NCBI GenBank assembly: GCA_017399685.1
Contig: JAFQBM010000053.1
Location: 1-64,000, forward strand
Source: Lachnospiraceae bacterium
GTDB lineage: Bacteria > Bacillota > Clostridia > Lachnospirales > Lachnospiraceae
Direction of reading: 5' to 3'
DNA: 64,000 bases
Numbering within the stretch: the stretch's first letter is position 1; the number at the start of each line of letters is the position of its first letter. A program made the position numbers and the translations under genes. The notes under the pieces are model-generated. The model was not told the DNA's origin. It made no database searches and saw only the letters and a program-made list of their open reading frames with translations. Positions 62,594 to 64,000 of this stretch are shown in pieces.

Positions 62594-63547
62594 ATGGCAG
62601 CGAAGAATGATGTACCAGCATATTTATTTACCGGTTTTTTGGAAAGTGGGAAAAGCAGGTTTATTAAAGAAACATTAAACAGTGAGGCTTTTAACGACCA
62701 TGCAAAAACTCTTGTGATTGCTTGTGAAGAAGGTGAAGAAGAGTATGATGAAGCGGAACTTAAGGCTATAAATGTAGATGTGGTATACTTAGACGAGGAA
62801 GAAGATTTTTGTGAAGAAAAATTAGAAGAATTAAATCGCCAATATCAGCCGGAACAGGTTATGATTGAATATAATGGAATGTGGTCCATGGATACGGTGC
62901 TGGATGCAAAGGTTCCAGAGGGTTGGATGCTGGTTCAGATTGTGACAACAGTAAATTCAAAGACATTCGAAACATATCTGAATAACATGAGAGGACTTAT
63001 GATGGAACATGTGAAATACTCTCAACTGGTTATTTTTAATCGTTGTACGGAAGAATTTACCAGACAGGGATATGCGAGAACGATTCGAGCAGTAAATCGT
63101 ATGGCACAGGTAGTCTATGAATATGAAAATGGAGATTCACGCCCGGCAGATGGAGACGAAGATTTACCATATAATATAGAAGATTCCCATCTTGTCATTG
63201 AAGACGAGGATTTTGGTATTTTTTATATGGATATTATGGACAATCCTAAGAAATATGAAGGGAAGACAGTCACTTACAAGGGCATGATTTACCGTGATGC
63301 AAAGCTAAAGAATGATTCTTTTGTACTTGGAAGATTTGCTATGACTTGTTGTGCAGATGATATTGCATTTATTGGTTTGCTGGCAAAACAGAAAAATGCA
63401 GCTGAATTACCAGTGAAGTCTTATGCTATGGTTACTGCAGATATCAGAAGGGAATTTAGCAAGGAATATCAGGGAAAAGGTCCTGTATTATATGTAAAGG
63501 ACATAAAACCAGCGGAAGAACCAGAAGACAGAGTGGTATATTTTTAA
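62594..63547 (+). CDS. CobW-like GTPase with a DUF1980-like C-terminal domain
   Basis: 317 residues. Residues 10-30 form a P-loop GFLESGKSR like that of CobW proteins, but the CxCC metal site is missing and the G3E motifs are worn (GVMIEYNGMWSMD-like text EQVMIEYNGMWSMD). From about residue 205 the C-terminal part (VTYKGMIYRDAKLKNDSFVLGR, then FAMTCCADDIAFIGLL with Cys252/Cys253) resembles DUF1980, found at the end of TIGR03943-type membrane proteins. The combination in one soluble protein is unusual. The neighbour upstream is the His-rich CobW protein; the two may form a metal-handling pair. Confidence 0.75.
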   Translation: MAAKNDVPAYLFTGFLESGKSRFIKETLNSEAFNDHAKTLVIACEEGEEEYDEAELKAINVDVVYLDEEEDFCEEKLEELNRQYQPEQVMIEYNGMWSMDTVLDAKVPEGWMLVQIVTTVNSKTFETYLNNMRGLMMEHVKYSQLVIFNRCTEEFTRQGYARTIRAVNRMAQVVYEYENGDSRPADGDEDLPYNIEDSHLVIEDEDFGIFYMDIMDNPKKYEGKTVTYKGMIYRDAKLKNDSFVLGRFAMTCCADDIAFIGLLAKQKNAAELPVKSYAMVTADIRREFSKEYQGKGPVLYVKDIKPAEEPEDRVVYF

Positions 63548-63584
63548 GTTTGTTCTATAAGAGAGTTGTTTCAAAGGATAGAGT

Positions 63585-63614
63585 AAAAGAATCTCAAAAG
63601 AGATTCTTTTTTCA
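63585..63614 (+). terminator. Terminator after the second CobW-like gene
   Basis: AAAAGAATCTC (63585-63595) pairs with GAGATTCTTTT (63600-63610) across an AAAA loop, followed by TT. Confidence 0.85.
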
Positions 63615-63982
63615 CATTTCATACACAGGTTTTTCACAAATGACTGATAAGATGTAGACAATCAAGATAGTTAAGAAAAGATGGTTTATAGTCCAATAGG
63701 ATAATGAGGATTTTATTTATGGGTAAGCATAGGTAATAAACCGTGGAAAGTAAGTATCTTGATGATGATACAGTAAATAATTCTGTGATATTAGTGAATG
63801 GAAAAATTTACTTTTGACACTTACGTCATTTTATTAAAAAAGGGGTATGTAGTTGAGGTTATCCATGGACGTAATCATAGGCAGTAATCATAAAAATATG
63901 GTTATGAAAACAATTCGCCAATAAATGTATTGCTATGATTCATTCGTCGTGAATAATCGGAATTTAGAATGGAGGAAAAACA
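63615..63982. other. Leader region of the last gene
   Basis: 368 bases with no convincing ORF. It has a TTGACA box at 63814 but no good -10 at the right distance. It ends in the strong GGAGGAAAA ribosome binding site of the next gene. Confidence 0.45.
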
Positions 63983-64000
63983 ATGGATGAAAGATGGAAT
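63983..64000 (+). CDS. Start of an unidentified gene (partial)
   Basis: ATG at 63983 follows GGAGGAAAAACA and reads MDERWN to the end of the window. Six codons are too few for any family call. The ribosome binding site is the only support. Confidence 0.4.

Overview
The window is AT-rich and reads like a chromosome segment from an anaerobic, flagellated member of the Clostridia, most likely Lachnospiraceae. The signs are Gram-positive style ribosome binding sites, the decarboxylase-tmk-yaaR-holB-yaaT-rsmI order, spmA/spmB, a large secreted protein with choline-binding-type repeats, glgB, ATP-dependent PEP carboxykinase and a flagellin next to a DUF6240/FliK-like giant protein. I cannot fix the genus from sequence alone. 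Most genes lie on the + strand.

Layout. 1-630: end of a 23S rRNA followed by tRNA-Asn, -Glu, -Cys and initiator tRNA-Met, with no 5S rRNA between. 700-2540: an HPr-like protein without the catalytic His, a DUF951 protein, then rpsF-ssb-rpsR with its own promoter. 2640-10830: a repeat-bearing lipoprotein, a hypothetical protein, nadB-nadC (no nadA), a membrane protein paired with a binding-protein/VWA fusion, and leuA. 10924-18843: one long operon (J-domain-like TPR protein, Orn/Lys/Arg-type decarboxylase, tmk, yaaR, holB, yaaT/ricT, tRNA methyltransferase, rsmI). A gene-free kilobase with paired 19-nt motifs leads into a 1420-residue surface protein (19848-24110).

24200-32600 is the accessory part: an unrecognised two-gene operon led by a papain-like (C39-like) protein, an unannotated 59-residue ORF with a near-consensus promoter, a GH31 glucosidase divergent from an AraC regulator, and an Rpn-family nuclease/transposase gene. 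Three copies of a roughly 190-bp repeat bracket these genes. An AbrB-type regulator closes this part.

32778-49490: spmA-spmB, a chemotaxis receptor, PadR-DUF2812, a three-gene ABC-2 exporter, a DUF885 lipoprotein, pckA, a new 51-residue ORF on the minus strand, a MarR/FabT-like regulator, enolase, a nitrilase-family amidase and tRNA-Leu(CAG). A dispersed palindromic element, about 130 bp when complete and related to miniature elements, occurs in at least five intergenic positions.

49490-64000: glgB (minus), then a motility block (FliK/DUF6240-like giant protein, flagellin, FliS, YjfB-type protein) with sigma-28-type promoters in front of the giant protein and the flagellin. A heptad-repeat coiled-coil protein sits inside it. 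Last come two COG0523/CobW-type GTPases, one with seven His/Cys-rich repeats and one fused to a DUF1980-like domain, and the first codons of another gene.

The best candidates for something undescribed are the C39-like operon with its small ORF, the repeat-bracketed GH31/AraC/Rpn region, the dispersed 130-bp palindromic family, the TAGTATCA-N3-TAGTATCA motif, and the paired CobW proteins. All functional ideas for these are inference from sequence alone.
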